DNA of 60,755 nucleotides from Spirochaetales bacterium. GTDB lineage: Bacteria; Spirochaetota; GWE2-31-10. The notes below the pieces were generated by a model. The model was not told the origin of the DNA. It saw only the letters and a program-made list of their open reading frames with translations, and made no database searches. The position numbers and the translations under genes are program-made. Of the stretch, positions 16,954 to 26,435 are shown piece after piece; positions within the stretch are counted from its first letter, which is position 1, and each line of letters begins with the position of its first letter. Location of the stretch: positions 1 to 60,755 of the forward strand of contig JAGANG010000061.1 in NCBI GenBank assembly GCA_017624275.1. Direction: 5' to 3'.

Positions 16954-18054
16954 TTAATCAAATTCTTTAGAAACAGCTTCCAGGGCAACTTCAATTACTT
17001 TGTCCATGTCATAATATTTATAATTTCCTAATCTTCCGCCAAATATAATATTTTTGTTTTCTTCAGCTAGTTTTTTATATTTTTCATATAGAGAAGTATT
17101 TGCTTCATCATTTACTGGATAGTATGGTTCAATTCCTGGTTCCCATTCCATTGAGTATTCTTTTGATATAACTGTTTTAAGTTGTGTACCAAATTCAAAA
17201 TGTTTGTGTTCTATTATTCGTGTATATGGGATTTCTCGTTCTGTATAATTGACAACGGCATTTCCTTGATAATTTTCAGTATCTAATACTTCTGTTTCGA
17301 ATTTAACAGTACGATATTGAAGATATCCAAACTTATATTTAAAGAATTCATCTATTCCACCGGTGAAAACGATTTTATTTGAAATATCAGGATTTTGTTT
17401 AATAAAATCGAAATAGTCAGTATTTAAAATAACTTCTATTCCGGTAAGCATTTTCTCTATAATTGAAGTATATCCTCCAATAGGAATTCCCTGGTAGCGT
17501 GCATTAAAATAATTATTATCATATGTAAAACGCAAAGGAAGTCGTTTTATTATAAAAGCTGGTAGTTCGTTACAATTTCGTCCCCATTGTTTTTCAGTGT
17601 ATCCTTTTATTAATTTTTCATAAACATCTTTACCTACAAGTGATAAAGCTTGTTCTTCTAAATTTTTTGGAGAAGTAATATTAAGGTTAGCTATTTGTTT
17701 TGCAATTTCATTTTTAGCTTCTTGCGGAGTTTTAATATTCCACATTTTACTAAATGTATTCATATTAAAAGGCAAGTTATATATTTCATTTTTATAGACT
17801 GCTATTGGACTGTTAATATAGTTATTAAATTCAGTAAATTGATTAATATAATCCCAGACTTTTTTATTTGATGTATGGAAGATATGGGCACCGTATTTAT
17901 GAACCTGGATATCTTCAATTTTTTCAGTATAGATATTACCTGCGATATGAGGACGTTTGTCGATAACAATGACTTTTTTTCCTCTTTTTGTGGCTTCATG
18001 TGCAAAGATACTTCCAAACAATCCTGCACCGACAATTAAATAGTCATATTTCAT
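16954..18054 (-). CDS. glf: UDP-galactopyranose mutase
   Basis: A 366-residue flavoenzyme converting UDP-galactopyranose to UDP-galactofuranose for cell-surface glycans. The N-terminus has the FAD-binding GAGLFG (9-14), then KRPHIAGNIYTE and the KYGAHIFHT segment typical of Glf; GYTEKQWGR and FNARYQGIPIGGY follow. The ATG at 18054 is chosen because AAGGAG lies seven bases upstream; this site overlaps the stop codon of the preceding gene, so translation is coupled. An ATG at 18087 would lie inside that gene. No galactofuranosyltransferase is recognisable nearby. Confidence 0.96.
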   Translation of the reverse strand: MKYDYLIVGAGLFGSIFAHEATKRGKKVIVIDKRPHIAGNIYTEKIEDIQVHKYGAHIFHTSNKKVWDYINQFTEFNNYINSPIAVYKNEIYNLPFNMNTFSKMWNIKTPQEAKNEIAKQIANLNITSPKNLEEQALSLVGKDVYEKLIKGYTEKQWGRNCNELPAFIIKRLPLRFTYDNNYFNARYQGIPIGGYTSIIEKMLTGIEVILNTDYFDFIKQNPDISNKIVFTGGIDEFFKYKFGYLQYRTVKFETEVLDTENYQGNAVVNYTEREIPYTRIIEHKHFEFGTQLKTVISKEYSMEWEPGIEPYYPVNDEANTSLYEKYKKLAEENKNIIFGGRLGNYKYYDMDKVIEVALEAVSKEFD

Positions 18055-18064
18055 TTTTTGCTCC

Positions 18065-19600
18065 TTAAATAAAAAAAATATTTTCAATATTATCTAATTG
18101 AATATTTAATAAATCAGAACGAATATTTGCAACATCTTTTGGTAATTGATGATATTTTAATCCATTATTAACACAATCTGTTGCTGTATAATTGTAATCT
18201 TTTTTTCCGATTACGGTAATTTTACTGCAGTTACAGCGTAAAAGTAATTTTATGCATAAAAGTAATTCGTTGTCTATAATTTCGAAGTCATTTGGCATGC
18301 ATGAAGAAAAATCGACAATTAAATCACTTTCATGTGTTGAAAATATATTTGAAGTTACAATTCTTCTAATACTGTAATCAGAATCAAAATCTCTTGCAGA
18401 AGAGATAAAGCGATAATCAATTTTGAAATTAAAATTAGTATTTCTTTCAATACAAAAAATAATTTTATTCTTTGTATTTTTTATTAACGATGCTTGTTGT
18501 TCTGTAAGTATATTTGAACTTATAATAAAAATTTCTTTTTCTGAAATTTTTTTTGAAAGATAGTCGATTGTTTTACTGTCATCTAAAGGGTTTCTGCATA
18601 AATAATTTGTATATATTTTTTGAGCCATTTCGGTAGAAAAAATAGGTTTATCGTCTTCTGGGATAGAAGATAAAACTTCATTGAAAGTTGAAATATCTAA
18701 AGTTCCTCTACCGGCAAAATAACTGGCATAATTTGGATGACAATGATTTGTTGCGGATAGATAAAAAGGTAGAGAATATCCCCAAAAATTTTTAGCATAT
18801 ATTTCATTTAAGTATTTATCTACTATTTCAAGCATTGGAGTAATTTTATAGTTTTTCCCGAAATATTCATTCATATATTCTGCAAATAACTCTAAATGCA
18901 AGTTGCCGGCGCCGCGTCCCATTCCCCAAACACATCCGTCAATGATTAAATCTCTTTGCATATTTAATTCAGTCATAGCTTCAGCATTACCGAAAGCTTG
19001 TTGAAAGTTATTGTGAGAATGATATCCCAAGGCGATTTCTTCTTTTAAATTGTGATCTGCCAATTTTACCAGACGAAGGAAGTCTTTCTTTTTTATATCT
19101 CCGAGAGTGTCTACAATATAGAATGCAAAAGGTGTTAATTCATTGAATCGATATATCAGTTCAATAAATTCTTTATCTGAATATCCATCAGCATCTACTG
19201 GTTGAACGAATAATCCGTATCCAAGTTTTTGAACTTGGCGACAATATTCGTATCCTTCTTCTATTTTGTGTTTTTTAAAAATAACTCTTAGATAATCAAC
19301 GGAATTTTCTTTTCTATAAGATAGTTTTTCCAGTGGAATCGGATCGCTCATATCAATCATGCCTATATAAGACGTATTTTCTTTTTTAGGGGTAATAACT
19401 GATGAAAAACTATCGTTATCCGGGAAAACAGAACGTTCTTTTTGATAAATGCAATTACGCATGAAACCGACTTCGATAAATTCGATACCGGCTTCTGCAA
19501 TTTTATTGCAAATCCCCCGGATTGCTTCATAACCGAATTCCCAATTATTTATATATCCGCCGTCACGTAATGTACAATCCATTAATTTTATAGTTCGCAT
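18065..19600 (-). CDS. HMG-CoA-lyase-like aldolase with extra C-terminal domain
   Basis: A 511-residue protein. Residues 1-300 form an HMGL-type TIM barrel like that of 4-hydroxy-2-oxovalerate aldolase: DCTLRDGG at 8-15, metal ligands in HSHNN at 194-198, and GMGRGAGNLHLELF after it. Residues 340-511 are an added alpha/beta domain that I do not recognise (KIIFCIERN, SKITVIGKKDYNY). Similar barrel proteins occur in capsule and O-antigen loci, where they may make or split a keto-sugar. It sits between a HAD phosphatase and glf in one operon. The reaction is not known. Confidence 0.8.
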   Translation of the reverse strand: MRTIKLMDCTLRDGGYINNWEFGYEAIRGICNKIAEAGIEFIEVGFMRNCIYQKERSVFPDNDSFSSVITPKKENTSYIGMIDMSDPIPLEKLSYRKENSVDYLRVIFKKHKIEEGYEYCRQVQKLGYGLFVQPVDADGYSDKEFIELIYRFNELTPFAFYIVDTLGDIKKKDFLRLVKLADHNLKEEIALGYHSHNNFQQAFGNAEAMTELNMQRDLIIDGCVWGMGRGAGNLHLELFAEYMNEYFGKNYKITPMLEIVDKYLNEIYAKNFWGYSLPFYLSATNHCHPNYASYFAGRGTLDISTFNEVLSSIPEDDKPIFSTEMAQKIYTNYLCRNPLDDSKTIDYLSKKISEKEIFIISSNILTEQQASLIKNTKNKIIFCIERNTNFNFKIDYRFISSARDFDSDYSIRRIVTSNIFSTHESDLIVDFSSCMPNDFEIIDNELLLCIKLLLRCNCSKITVIGKKDYNYTATDCVNNGLKYHQLPKDVANIRSDLLNIQLDNIENIFFI

Positions 19601-19609
19601 TGTTTTTCC

Positions 19610-20377
19610 TTAGCTATGAAAATAAGTACATAATTGAGAAAGTTCATTTATGTATATATCCGACGGATATTTTATTTTATCAGGATTTGTATTGAAATAG
19701 GCACTGTAACAACCAAAATTTTGTGCCATCAGAATATCGCTTTCGTATGTATCGCCGACCATTAAGAGTTGATTAGGTTTTAAATTATATTTATGGCAAA
19801 TTAATTTAAGCATTTGCGGATTAGGTTTTCCGACTACAATATCTGCTGTTCGATTTGAACAATATTCTATAGGGGCGACCATTGCAGCACAACCTGGAAA
19901 AAGTTTATTATTTTCTCCTGGGAAATATCGTTCTTTATTACAAGCGATTATATGTTGTGCTTTTAATGCAATTGAAAATGCATTAGTGAGTTCTTTATAA
20001 GAAAAGCTAGGGTCATAACCGATAACAAGGTTTTTCGCATTTTTACTATTAGTATTTGTAAAACCGGCATTTTGGAATTCTTCTTTTAAACCATCTGACC
20101 CGCAAATATAAATATCCGTTAATTCTTTATATAAAGAATATAAAACAGCCATATATCCGGATGTGAATATTTCATCAATAGAACATTGTATCTCTAAGTT
20201 TTGTAATTTATTTCTGATTTGTGCTCGTGTTTTAACAGAGTTATTAGTTAAAAATAGAACTTGTATTCCATTTTTTCGCAGTTGATTAACTGTATATGCG
20301 GCATTTTGTACAGGAGTATCAGCACAATACAAAGTTCCGTCTAAATCAAAAATTACAGTAGTTACAGAGTCAAACAT
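19610..20377 (-). CDS. HAD-superfamily (NagD-like, IIA) phosphatase
   Basis: A 255-residue phosphatase. Motif I is DLDGT at 11-15 (nucleophile D11, acid/base D13), motif II LTNNS, motif III lysine in VGKPNP, and motif IV MVGDTYESDI. A C2-type cap lies in the middle, placing it in the NagD/NIPSNAP-like class IIA group. It is the first gene of the three-gene glf operon, 9 bases before the aldolase-like gene, and could dephosphorylate an intermediate of that pathway. General sugar- or nucleotide-phosphatase activity is equally possible. Confidence 0.88.
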   Translation of the reverse strand: MFDSVTTVIFDLDGTLYCADTPVQNAAYTVNQLRKNGIQVLFLTNNSVKTRAQIRNKLQNLEIQCSIDEIFTSGYMAVLYSLYKELTDIYICGSDGLKEEFQNAGFTNTNSKNAKNLVIGYDPSFSYKELTNAFSIALKAQHIIACNKERYFPGENNKLFPGCAAMVAPIEYCSNRTADIVVGKPNPQMLKLICHKYNLKPNQLLMVGDTYESDILMAQNFGCYSAYFNTNPDKIKYPSDIYINELSQLCTYFHS

Positions 20378-20464
20378 ATTTTATTTCCGAATGTGGGTAT
20401 ATCATGTTTTATAATTAAAAGCAAATTTGAATCATATCAATTTAATATTGAAGATTGATAAAGC

Positions 20465-20493
20465 TTGAAAAAATAAGGTTATTATATTATTTA
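20465..20493 (+). promoter_or_regulatory. Candidate sigma-70 promoter of the surface-protein cluster
   Basis: TTGAAA (20465-20470), 17 bases, TATTTA (20488-20493), followed by GGAG and the ATG at 20510. The -10 box is imperfect and the leader would be only about 10 bases, so the assignment is tentative. Confidence 0.4.
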
Positions 20494-20509
20494 TCGTTTC
20501 GGAGTTTAT

Positions 20510-22576
20510 ATGAAATTAAAAGTATTTTTATCTGTTCTATTAATTATAATGTTTACGGGATGTCAAGTAACCGTACAGGAAACCGTTATTGTACCTAAAT
20601 CATCAGATGCTCTATTATCTAAAATAGAAATCTTTAATGGAGAAAAATTACTTGATATAAATTTTAGCAGTACAAAATATAAATATATGTATGTATTGCA
20701 AGAGGAAGAAGGTAATTCGGAAGTTTCTCTAAAATATGAGAAAACAAATCCTTTTTCTAAGGTTTATTTAAACAAAGAAAAATTGGAGTTAAAAAAAGAT
20801 TCAAGTAATTATTTCGATATAACCGTTATTTCGGAAGATTCAAAAGTGACGAATGTTTATAAAGTAAATATTTTTTATTATGACTTAAAAACATCATCGA
20901 TGTTAAAAGATTTTTCTGTAAATGAACAAAATATAGAAGGATTTGCACCTGATTATTATAATTATAAAATTAATTTAACCGGAGAGTCATTTATTCCTAA
21001 TTTTTTTTCGGTTTCGGAAGATGCGACAATTGCTTGTGTAGATTCTGACGGAAATCAATATTTTTCGAATAATTCATATAATTGGGGAAACAAAACAAGT
21101 CTTACTCTTACAGTTACTGTTACTTTAAATGGTAAAAAGTCTGTCTATTCTTTTGAATTGAACAAAATCCAAACAGATATTATTTCTGATATATTTCATA
21201 ATTTTTCAGATATGTCTGCACAGTTTGCAGCCGACGGTTATACAACGGTGATTGCCGGAGACAGTTTGTCCGTAGGTTTCGGTTTTTTGGGTTCTAGACT
21301 TACCGATGCGTGGGATAGTTATTCCGGAATCTTATCATGGAGTCATATGGTGCGTGATGCAATTCATCGTAATGATGCCGGTTTTGTTTATGCAGATGAA
21401 CTTCTTGATAAGGGGAAAATAAAAAAAGGTGATTCTATAAAATTTACACGCTGGTGGTCTGACGGACGTACAAATCCTACATCTTCTTATTATATGCCTT
21501 TTAATAATCGAAATGTATATTTTTATAATATTTCAACTACAGATGAAATATCTTTTAAGATTAATAATACTAATGCAACAACTGACAAGGCTGTTTTTTA
21601 TTTTGCAAGAAATCCGGGTGATACGGCTTGTAGTTTTAAAGTTAAGCTTAACGGAACAGACGTAAATGTGAAAGTAAGCGATCAAACGTGCCGTTCGTTA
21701 GAAGTTGATACTGTTGATTTGACAGGCAATAAAGCTTTTCCAGGTGATGATTCGTATTTAGCAAGAACTTATAAGAAAAATTTTTATAGTGGACGTGAGT
21801 TGGTTGTAGTTGAGATATCTGATTTAAAAGAAGGTGAAAATAAAGTAACTTTAAATTCTTTTGCAAATACAAAAAGTAAAGCAACTTGTGGTTTTTTTCT
21901 GTTAGGTTGCGGAACTAAGTATTCGCCTGTTTATTTAAACGGCAGAAGCGGTGCTACAAGTGATTTTTATATCGATACAGATGTAGGCTATGGAGCTTTT
22001 AATCAACGTTTATGTGTTCCGAAAGGGAGTGAGCGGATCGCTCCGGATTGTTTAATTTGGATAATAGGTGCAAATGACAGTGTAAATGGTGGCGGAACAG
22101 GGAATAACGGAAAGGATGATAAGGGGAAAAGTAAAGGAACGGTGGCGGTAGAACAATATAAAAAGAATTTAGATACCGTCTTAGCTACATTAAGAAAAAA
22201 GAATCCCAAAATGCAAATTATTTTACTTTCTTCGCCTGTATGGGGGACTAAAGCTTCGAATGATGATCCAAACTATGAAACTCGTCGCAATTTATTATTG
22301 CAATATGCGGAAGCAATGAAAAGTGTTGCTGATGATTACGGAGCAATGTTTTTAAATAATATTCATTTGCTTGATACTTTACCGGTAAACGAAGCTTCTG
22401 ATACCGAAGCTGCTGTTTATTGGAGAGCTGATGAAATCCATTTCAGTCGTTTTGGCCATACAGTTTTAGCAAAGAATTTATTGTCAAAACTTATGCCGTT
22501 AGGTATTTATCCTAAGGATATGATTGATGCTGAAAAAATATATTGTGAGGGAACAGTTTATCAGGAGAAAAAGTAG
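20510..22576 (+). CDS. SGNH/GDSL hydrolase lipoprotein with cadherin-like beta-sandwich domains
   Basis: A 688-residue lipoprotein with lipobox MFTGC and lipidated Cys18. Residues 35-225 hold two beta-sandwich repeats of the cadherin-like type (SMLKDFSVNEQ and GFAPDYYNYKINL). The SGNH hydrolase follows: block I IAGDSLS with Ser252, block III GAND at 520-523, block V with D641 and H644. A long insertion (about 290-500) lies between blocks I and III and looks beta-rich. It probably deacylates or deacetylates a glycan or ester outside the cytoplasm. First gene of a four-gene cluster; the next ATG follows its stop directly. Confidence 0.87.
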   Translation: MKLKVFLSVLLIIMFTGCQVTVQETVIVPKSSDALLSKIEIFNGEKLLDINFSSTKYKYMYVLQEEEGNSEVSLKYEKTNPFSKVYLNKEKLELKKDSSNYFDITVISEDSKVTNVYKVNIFYYDLKTSSMLKDFSVNEQNIEGFAPDYYNYKINLTGESFIPNFFSVSEDATIACVDSDGNQYFSNNSYNWGNKTSLTLTVTVTLNGKKSVYSFELNKIQTDIISDIFHNFSDMSAQFAADGYTTVIAGDSLSVGFGFLGSRLTDAWDSYSGILSWSHMVRDAIHRNDAGFVYADELLDKGKIKKGDSIKFTRWWSDGRTNPTSSYYMPFNNRNVYFYNISTTDEISFKINNTNATTDKAVFYFARNPGDTACSFKVKLNGTDVNVKVSDQTCRSLEVDTVDLTGNKAFPGDDSYLARTYKKNFYSGRELVVVEISDLKEGENKVTLNSFANTKSKATCGFFLLGCGTKYSPVYLNGRSGATSDFYIDTDVGYGAFNQRLCVPKGSERIAPDCLIWIIGANDSVNGGGTGNNGKDDKGKSKGTVAVEQYKKNLDTVLATLRKKNPKMQIILLSSPVWGTKASNDDPNYETRRNLLLQYAEAMKSVADDYGAMFLNNIHLLDTLPVNEASDTEAAVYWRADEIHFSRFGHTVLAKNLLSKLMPLGIYPKDMIDAEKIYCEGTVYQEKK

Positions 22577-24271
22577 ATGGGATTAACAGGAAAAATCTTA
22601 GTATCTTTATTGCTATTATTTATAAATATTCAAACTTTTGCGGAAATTAAAAAGGTTTTGAGTTTAGAAGATCTTCAAGATTTTGCTTCAGATTCAATGT
22701 TACAACCGGATGGCAGTATTATTTTTGATGGGAAAAAAGATTATTTAAAAATGGATAATCCTGCGATTAACAGTGAATCAATGGCTGTCTATATGAAATT
22801 TAAATTAACATCTTCAAATTTTTTGAATAGAACAATAGAGCTTATAAATACTGCAGATGTGGGCGTGGAAGAAGATAGTTTTGGAAATTGGGGACTTTCA
22901 GTTAATTATACAAAAAATGGAATGTGGATTGTTTCTAAAGATTCTAAATATGCAGAGGTGATTAATAGCGGTGCCAATTTTAAATTCATAATAGATGAAA
23001 TTTATGAGTTGTATGTTTATTTGGATAGCGAAATGATTCGTATATATGTTGACGGAAAATGTGTTGCACAAAAGAGATTGCCATATGGTTATTATTATGA
23101 AGCAAAAAATTTATATATAGGTGCCGGGGTATTGGCCAATTCATATTCAGGGATGCAATTGTATGATTGTAAGCTTTTTACCGGAAAACAAACAAAAGAA
23201 GAAAGTGAAAGATTATCGTTTGATGGAAATTCAGTTACCGAAAATAAAGCAATCATTGACATGAGTGATTTACAATTTTTTAATCGCGGGAAATTAGAAT
23301 TAAAACAAGATGTAAGAATTAAAAGTGGTAAATGTATAACACTAATCAATCCGATGAAAAAAACAAATTCATTTGGTGTATATTTTGATTTTACATTTAA
23401 TGCAAAAACTCAAATATTAAAAAATACTTTAGAGTTTTTTAATACAACAGACTCCATGCCTGAAATTATGGGTAAATGGGGACTTTCCCTCAATTATGAT
23501 AAAAATGGTTTGTCTTTACTTACAAAGAGTAATGTAGGGACAGTTATAATAAAAACAGGAGTGTTTTTCAGAGAAAATGAAAGATATTCAATGTTTGTAT
23601 ATATAGATAATTGCGATGTTTATATTTACGTAAACGGTAAATGTGTAAAACATTCGGTGAATACTAATGCTTTTTATAAAGATGCAACTTATTTGCATGT
23701 AGGTGCCGGAGTTCTTGTGAATTCTTATGTTCCTATGACGTTGCATGATTTTAAATTGATTAATAAAACATTAGAAAATAAAAAAGAAGTGGATGAAATG
23801 TTGCCTTCTTTGATGACTAGTGAAGATGAAAAATTGAATGCAACTGTGATTGCGAAAGATAATAAAAAAGAAGATTTTTCTTTCCGAATAAAAAATAAAG
23901 AAAATTATTTTTTAGCAGGTGCAATTGCTTCTTATGCAGTTTCGGCAGTGGCTTTTACATTTATTCCGGTAAGCTTCGGTATTTATGGTTATAATAATTT
24001 TATTTATCAAGAGAATCTATCAAGACATAATAATGCTATATATCAATCAGAATTAGATTTATATTATAAAGAAATGCAACGCAGTTCTTTTAATGCAAAT
24101 GCTGCTTTGACTGCCGGAATAATATTGATTCCTGTTTGTGCATCAACATTAACCTCCGGGATTATTCTCACAGTGATTTATCAAAAATTAAAAATTGAAC
24201 ATTTACCGAAAGTTGCATTTGGTTATACTCCGAATCAAGCCTGTATAGTGCAATTTTCAATGTCGCTGTAA
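22577..24271 (+). CDS. Exported protein with two LamG-like (concanavalin-fold) domains and a C-terminal membrane region
   Basis: A 564-residue protein with a signal peptide (cleavage near TFA, residue 22). Two homologous beta-jelly-roll units occupy about 30-205 and 235-395. Each has a NWGLSVNY/KWGLSLNY block, an IYVDGKCV/IYVNGKCV block and a LYIGAGVL/LHVGAGVL block. This pattern fits LamG-like carbohydrate-binding folds. Two hydrophobic segments near 440-465 and 505-535 would anchor the C-terminus. Its ATG abuts the stop of the SGNH gene, and AGGAG lies within that gene's end. Likely a glycan-binding partner of the hydrolase. Confidence 0.8.
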   Translation: MGLTGKILVSLLLLFINIQTFAEIKKVLSLEDLQDFASDSMLQPDGSIIFDGKKDYLKMDNPAINSESMAVYMKFKLTSSNFLNRTIELINTADVGVEEDSFGNWGLSVNYTKNGMWIVSKDSKYAEVINSGANFKFIIDEIYELYVYLDSEMIRIYVDGKCVAQKRLPYGYYYEAKNLYIGAGVLANSYSGMQLYDCKLFTGKQTKEESERLSFDGNSVTENKAIIDMSDLQFFNRGKLELKQDVRIKSGKCITLINPMKKTNSFGVYFDFTFNAKTQILKNTLEFFNTTDSMPEIMGKWGLSLNYDKNGLSLLTKSNVGTVIIKTGVFFRENERYSMFVYIDNCDVYIYVNGKCVKHSVNTNAFYKDATYLHVGAGVLVNSYVPMTLHDFKLINKTLENKKEVDEMLPSLMTSEDEKLNATVIAKDNKKEDFSFRIKNKENYFLAGAIASYAVSAVAFTFIPVSFGIYGYNNFIYQENLSRHNNAIYQSELDLYYKEMQRSSFNANAALTAGIILIPVCASTLTSGIILTVIYQKLKIEHLPKVAFGYTPNQACIVQFSMSL

Positions 24272-24284
24272 TTGAGGGAAAATT

Positions 24285-25445
24285 ATGAAAAATAAAATAT
24301 TCTTTTTTGTTATTTCATTGTTTTTGCTTGTTTCTTGTGAATTATATAAAGATTTGCCGGAAAGAAAAGTCCTTTTATTGACAGATGTTCCGGAAGTGAA
24401 GGTGGATATTACTCCTGAAAATTATAAATACGGACAGCGAATATGTCTTACTTGTGAAGATTCAGATGCTGTGATTTTTTATACAGTTGACAGCAGTATT
24501 CCTAATGAAAATAATTTTGCCGGTGCTGATAAAGGAAGTATTTATATTTCGAATGTCAGTGATTTAATCATAAAAGCTGTTGCAAAGAAGAATGGTTATT
24601 CTTCCGATATTTTGGAATTAGATTATTCTTCCGATGCGGATTTGTATTTGGAAGATGCAGGACAAGGCTGGATTTTAAAGTATTATGACGGAAGAATTTT
24701 AAAATGTACGGGGAAATCTTCGAAAGTTACTTGGATGAATAATGAAAACTTTTCAGGATATTCTTTATATGAAGATTCTTTTAATATTAATGATTTGAAA
24801 AATGGCAAGTGGCAAGATACGGAAGGTAATAATTTTATTTTCAGAGACGGTAAAATTTTGAAATCATGCATTCTGATAAATGGAAATACAATCATTTATA
24901 AACAAGATATGATGTTGATTGAAAACGGAATTAATGGATATAAAAATTATTATTCCGGTGACGCTGTGTATTATCCTGGAGTTATAGGAACTTCAGCACA
25001 GGGGGCTTTTATAATTCTTTATGATAAAAATATTTTTCAATACAATAACAAGAGTAAAATAATTCAAGATAATTTTTCTGTAACAGATACTAAAATTGTT
25101 TTAAAAAATGTTACTACAGGGACAATTCCCGAAGACGGAATATTTAAATTTGGAAATCTTATTTATCAACGATTAGATAAGGATAAATATGAATGGGTGA
25201 CAAATGATTACTTGCAGATGAGTGATATTATAGGGGATTGGAAATATAGTAGCTGGACTATGACTTTTAAAAGCAATGGTTATTATACTTTTAATCAAGG
25301 TGGTAATCCTGCAACAAGGAGATATCATTTGTATGGTAAATATTTAGTTCTTGACGGTATCGGCGGAAGTTATGTTTATGATAAGTTGAAAAATATAATG
25401 ACTTTTATTAATTCTGGTTCACAATTCGTATACACAAGAAAATAA
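24285..25445 (+). CDS. Lipoprotein with CHB_HEX_C-like domain and lipocalin-like repeats
   Basis: A 386-residue lipoprotein (lipobox LLVSC, Cys18). Residues 40-115 match the chitobiase/beta-hexosaminidase C-terminal type of beta-sandwich: VIFYTVDSSIPN, IIKAVAKKNGYSSD. The remaining 260 residues contain short repeats of the form GxW...F..G.Y.F, such as GKWQDTEGNNFIFRDGK and GDWKYSSWTMTFKSNGYYTF. The second form recurs in the next gene. Probably outer-surface or periplasmic; no enzyme motif. Member of the SGNH/LamG cluster, 13 bases after the previous gene. Confidence 0.78.
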   Translation: MKNKIFFFVISLFLLVSCELYKDLPERKVLLLTDVPEVKVDITPENYKYGQRICLTCEDSDAVIFYTVDSSIPNENNFAGADKGSIYISNVSDLIIKAVAKKNGYSSDILELDYSSDADLYLEDAGQGWILKYYDGRILKCTGKSSKVTWMNNENFSGYSLYEDSFNINDLKNGKWQDTEGNNFIFRDGKILKSCILINGNTIIYKQDMMLIENGINGYKNYYSGDAVYYPGVIGTSAQGAFIILYDKNIFQYNNKSKIIQDNFSVTDTKIVLKNVTTGTIPEDGIFKFGNLIYQRLDKDKYEWVTNDYLQMSDIIGDWKYSSWTMTFKSNGYYTFNQGGNPATRRYHLYGKYLVLDGIGGSYVYDKLKNIMTFINSGSQFVYTRK

Positions 25446-25469
25446 TTATATTTTGAAGGGAGTTATAAA

Positions 25470-26294
25470 ATGGAAGAAAATGAAAAAAATATGGATGGGA
25501 AAAAGGCAAAAATAAACAATTGGATTGAAAATATTTTAGTCTTCGTGGTTATTCCGCTTGTTTTATTTTTGTTGTTTTTGTGTCCGAGTGTAAACATGAA
25601 AAGTAGTAAAGGGAATTTATTGCTTGGACAATGGAAAAGGGAAAGTCAAAAATTAGAATTTTATGCAGACGGAACATATTCATTAAATAATAAAAAAGGC
25701 AAAGTAGAACGTAAAAGTAAAAAAGAAATTAACCTTACTGCTCATGGGTTATTTACTTTAAAAGAAAAGGAAAATCGATTGGAGTTTACTGATAAATCCG
25801 GAAAAGTTTTTAAATGGGACAGAGATAACTTGTCTTATCCCGGAGTTTGGGTTGCAAAAAGCCAATCTGTACTAGCTTTTACAAAGAAAGATTATTTATA
25901 TTATAATAAAAAAGATAATCCAAACGGAAAATATACTGTAAAAAACGCCGTCGTGACTTTAGATAAAGTTGGTGCACCGGGAAAATGGAGTGGAGCAGAT
26001 TTATCTTGGGGAGGCAATAATGTTTATACCAAAGTTTTGGATAAGACTATTTTAAAATTAGATAAAAAGATAATATTAGGCAGTTGGCAAACAAGTAATA
26101 ATAGAGTTTTAACATTTTATGATGACGGAACTTATACTTTTCCTGATAATTCTAAACCTCGTAAAGCTTATCACCAAACAACTTGTGGTGTGTTATTGGA
26201 TGGAATACCCGGTGTATTTGTGTTGACATCAGATAGTACCGGAGCTTGGTGCGGTTCAAGTGGCGGTAAGCCGTTAGATTATGTGAAAAAATGA
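25470..26294 (+). CDS. Membrane-anchored protein with three lipocalin-like beta repeats
   Basis: A 274-residue protein. The first 16 residues are charged and one membrane helix covers about 17-36, with no cleavage or lipid site, so it is probably anchored with its C-terminus outside. Three related blocks follow: GQWKRESQKLEFYADGTYSL, then GVWVAKSQSVLAFTKKDYLY, then GSWQTSNNRVLTFYDDGTYT. The pattern is shared with the preceding lipoprotein. GGGAG precedes the ATG. Last gene of the cluster, closed by a terminator. Function unknown; ligand binding or a structural role are both possible. Confidence 0.72.
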   Translation: MEENEKNMDGKKAKINNWIENILVFVVIPLVLFLLFLCPSVNMKSSKGNLLLGQWKRESQKLEFYADGTYSLNNKKGKVERKSKKEINLTAHGLFTLKEKENRLEFTDKSGKVFKWDRDNLSYPGVWVAKSQSVLAFTKKDYLYYNKKDNPNGKYTVKNAVVTLDKVGAPGKWSGADLSWGGNNVYTKVLDKTILKLDKKIILGSWQTSNNRVLTFYDDGTYTFPDNSKPRKAYHQTTCGVLLDGIPGVFVLTSDSTGAWCGSSGGKPLDYVKK

Positions 26295-26303
26295 TTTTTA
26301 TCG

Positions 26304-26335
26304 AGCTGTTCATTTTGAAATGGGCAGCTTTTTTT
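26304..26335 (+). terminator. Terminator of the surface-protein cluster
   Basis: AGCTGTTCATTT (26304-26315) and AAATGGGCAGCT (26318-26329) pair with two G-U wobbles around a very tight loop, followed by a T-tract to 26335. Confidence 0.88.
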
Positions 26336-26364
26336 ATTTTTGAATTGACTTTTAGATTACAAGC

Positions 26365-26393
26365 TTGAATTTTTTTGTCCATTAAAGTATTAT
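26365..26393 (+). promoter_or_regulatory. Sigma-70 promoter of pheST
   Basis: TTGAAT (26365-26370), 17 bases, TATTAT (26388-26393). The leader to the ATG at 26436 is about 36 bases, too short for a T-box or attenuator. Confidence 0.6.
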
Positions 26394-26435
26394 GCGTGCC
26401 AAAAAATAGGCTCTTATTGAATAAGGATAAATCAG

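Noticed and set aside
26394..26435. T-box or attenuator ahead of pheST
   Set aside because: The leader is about 36 bases and contains no stem-loop pair, too short for either device.
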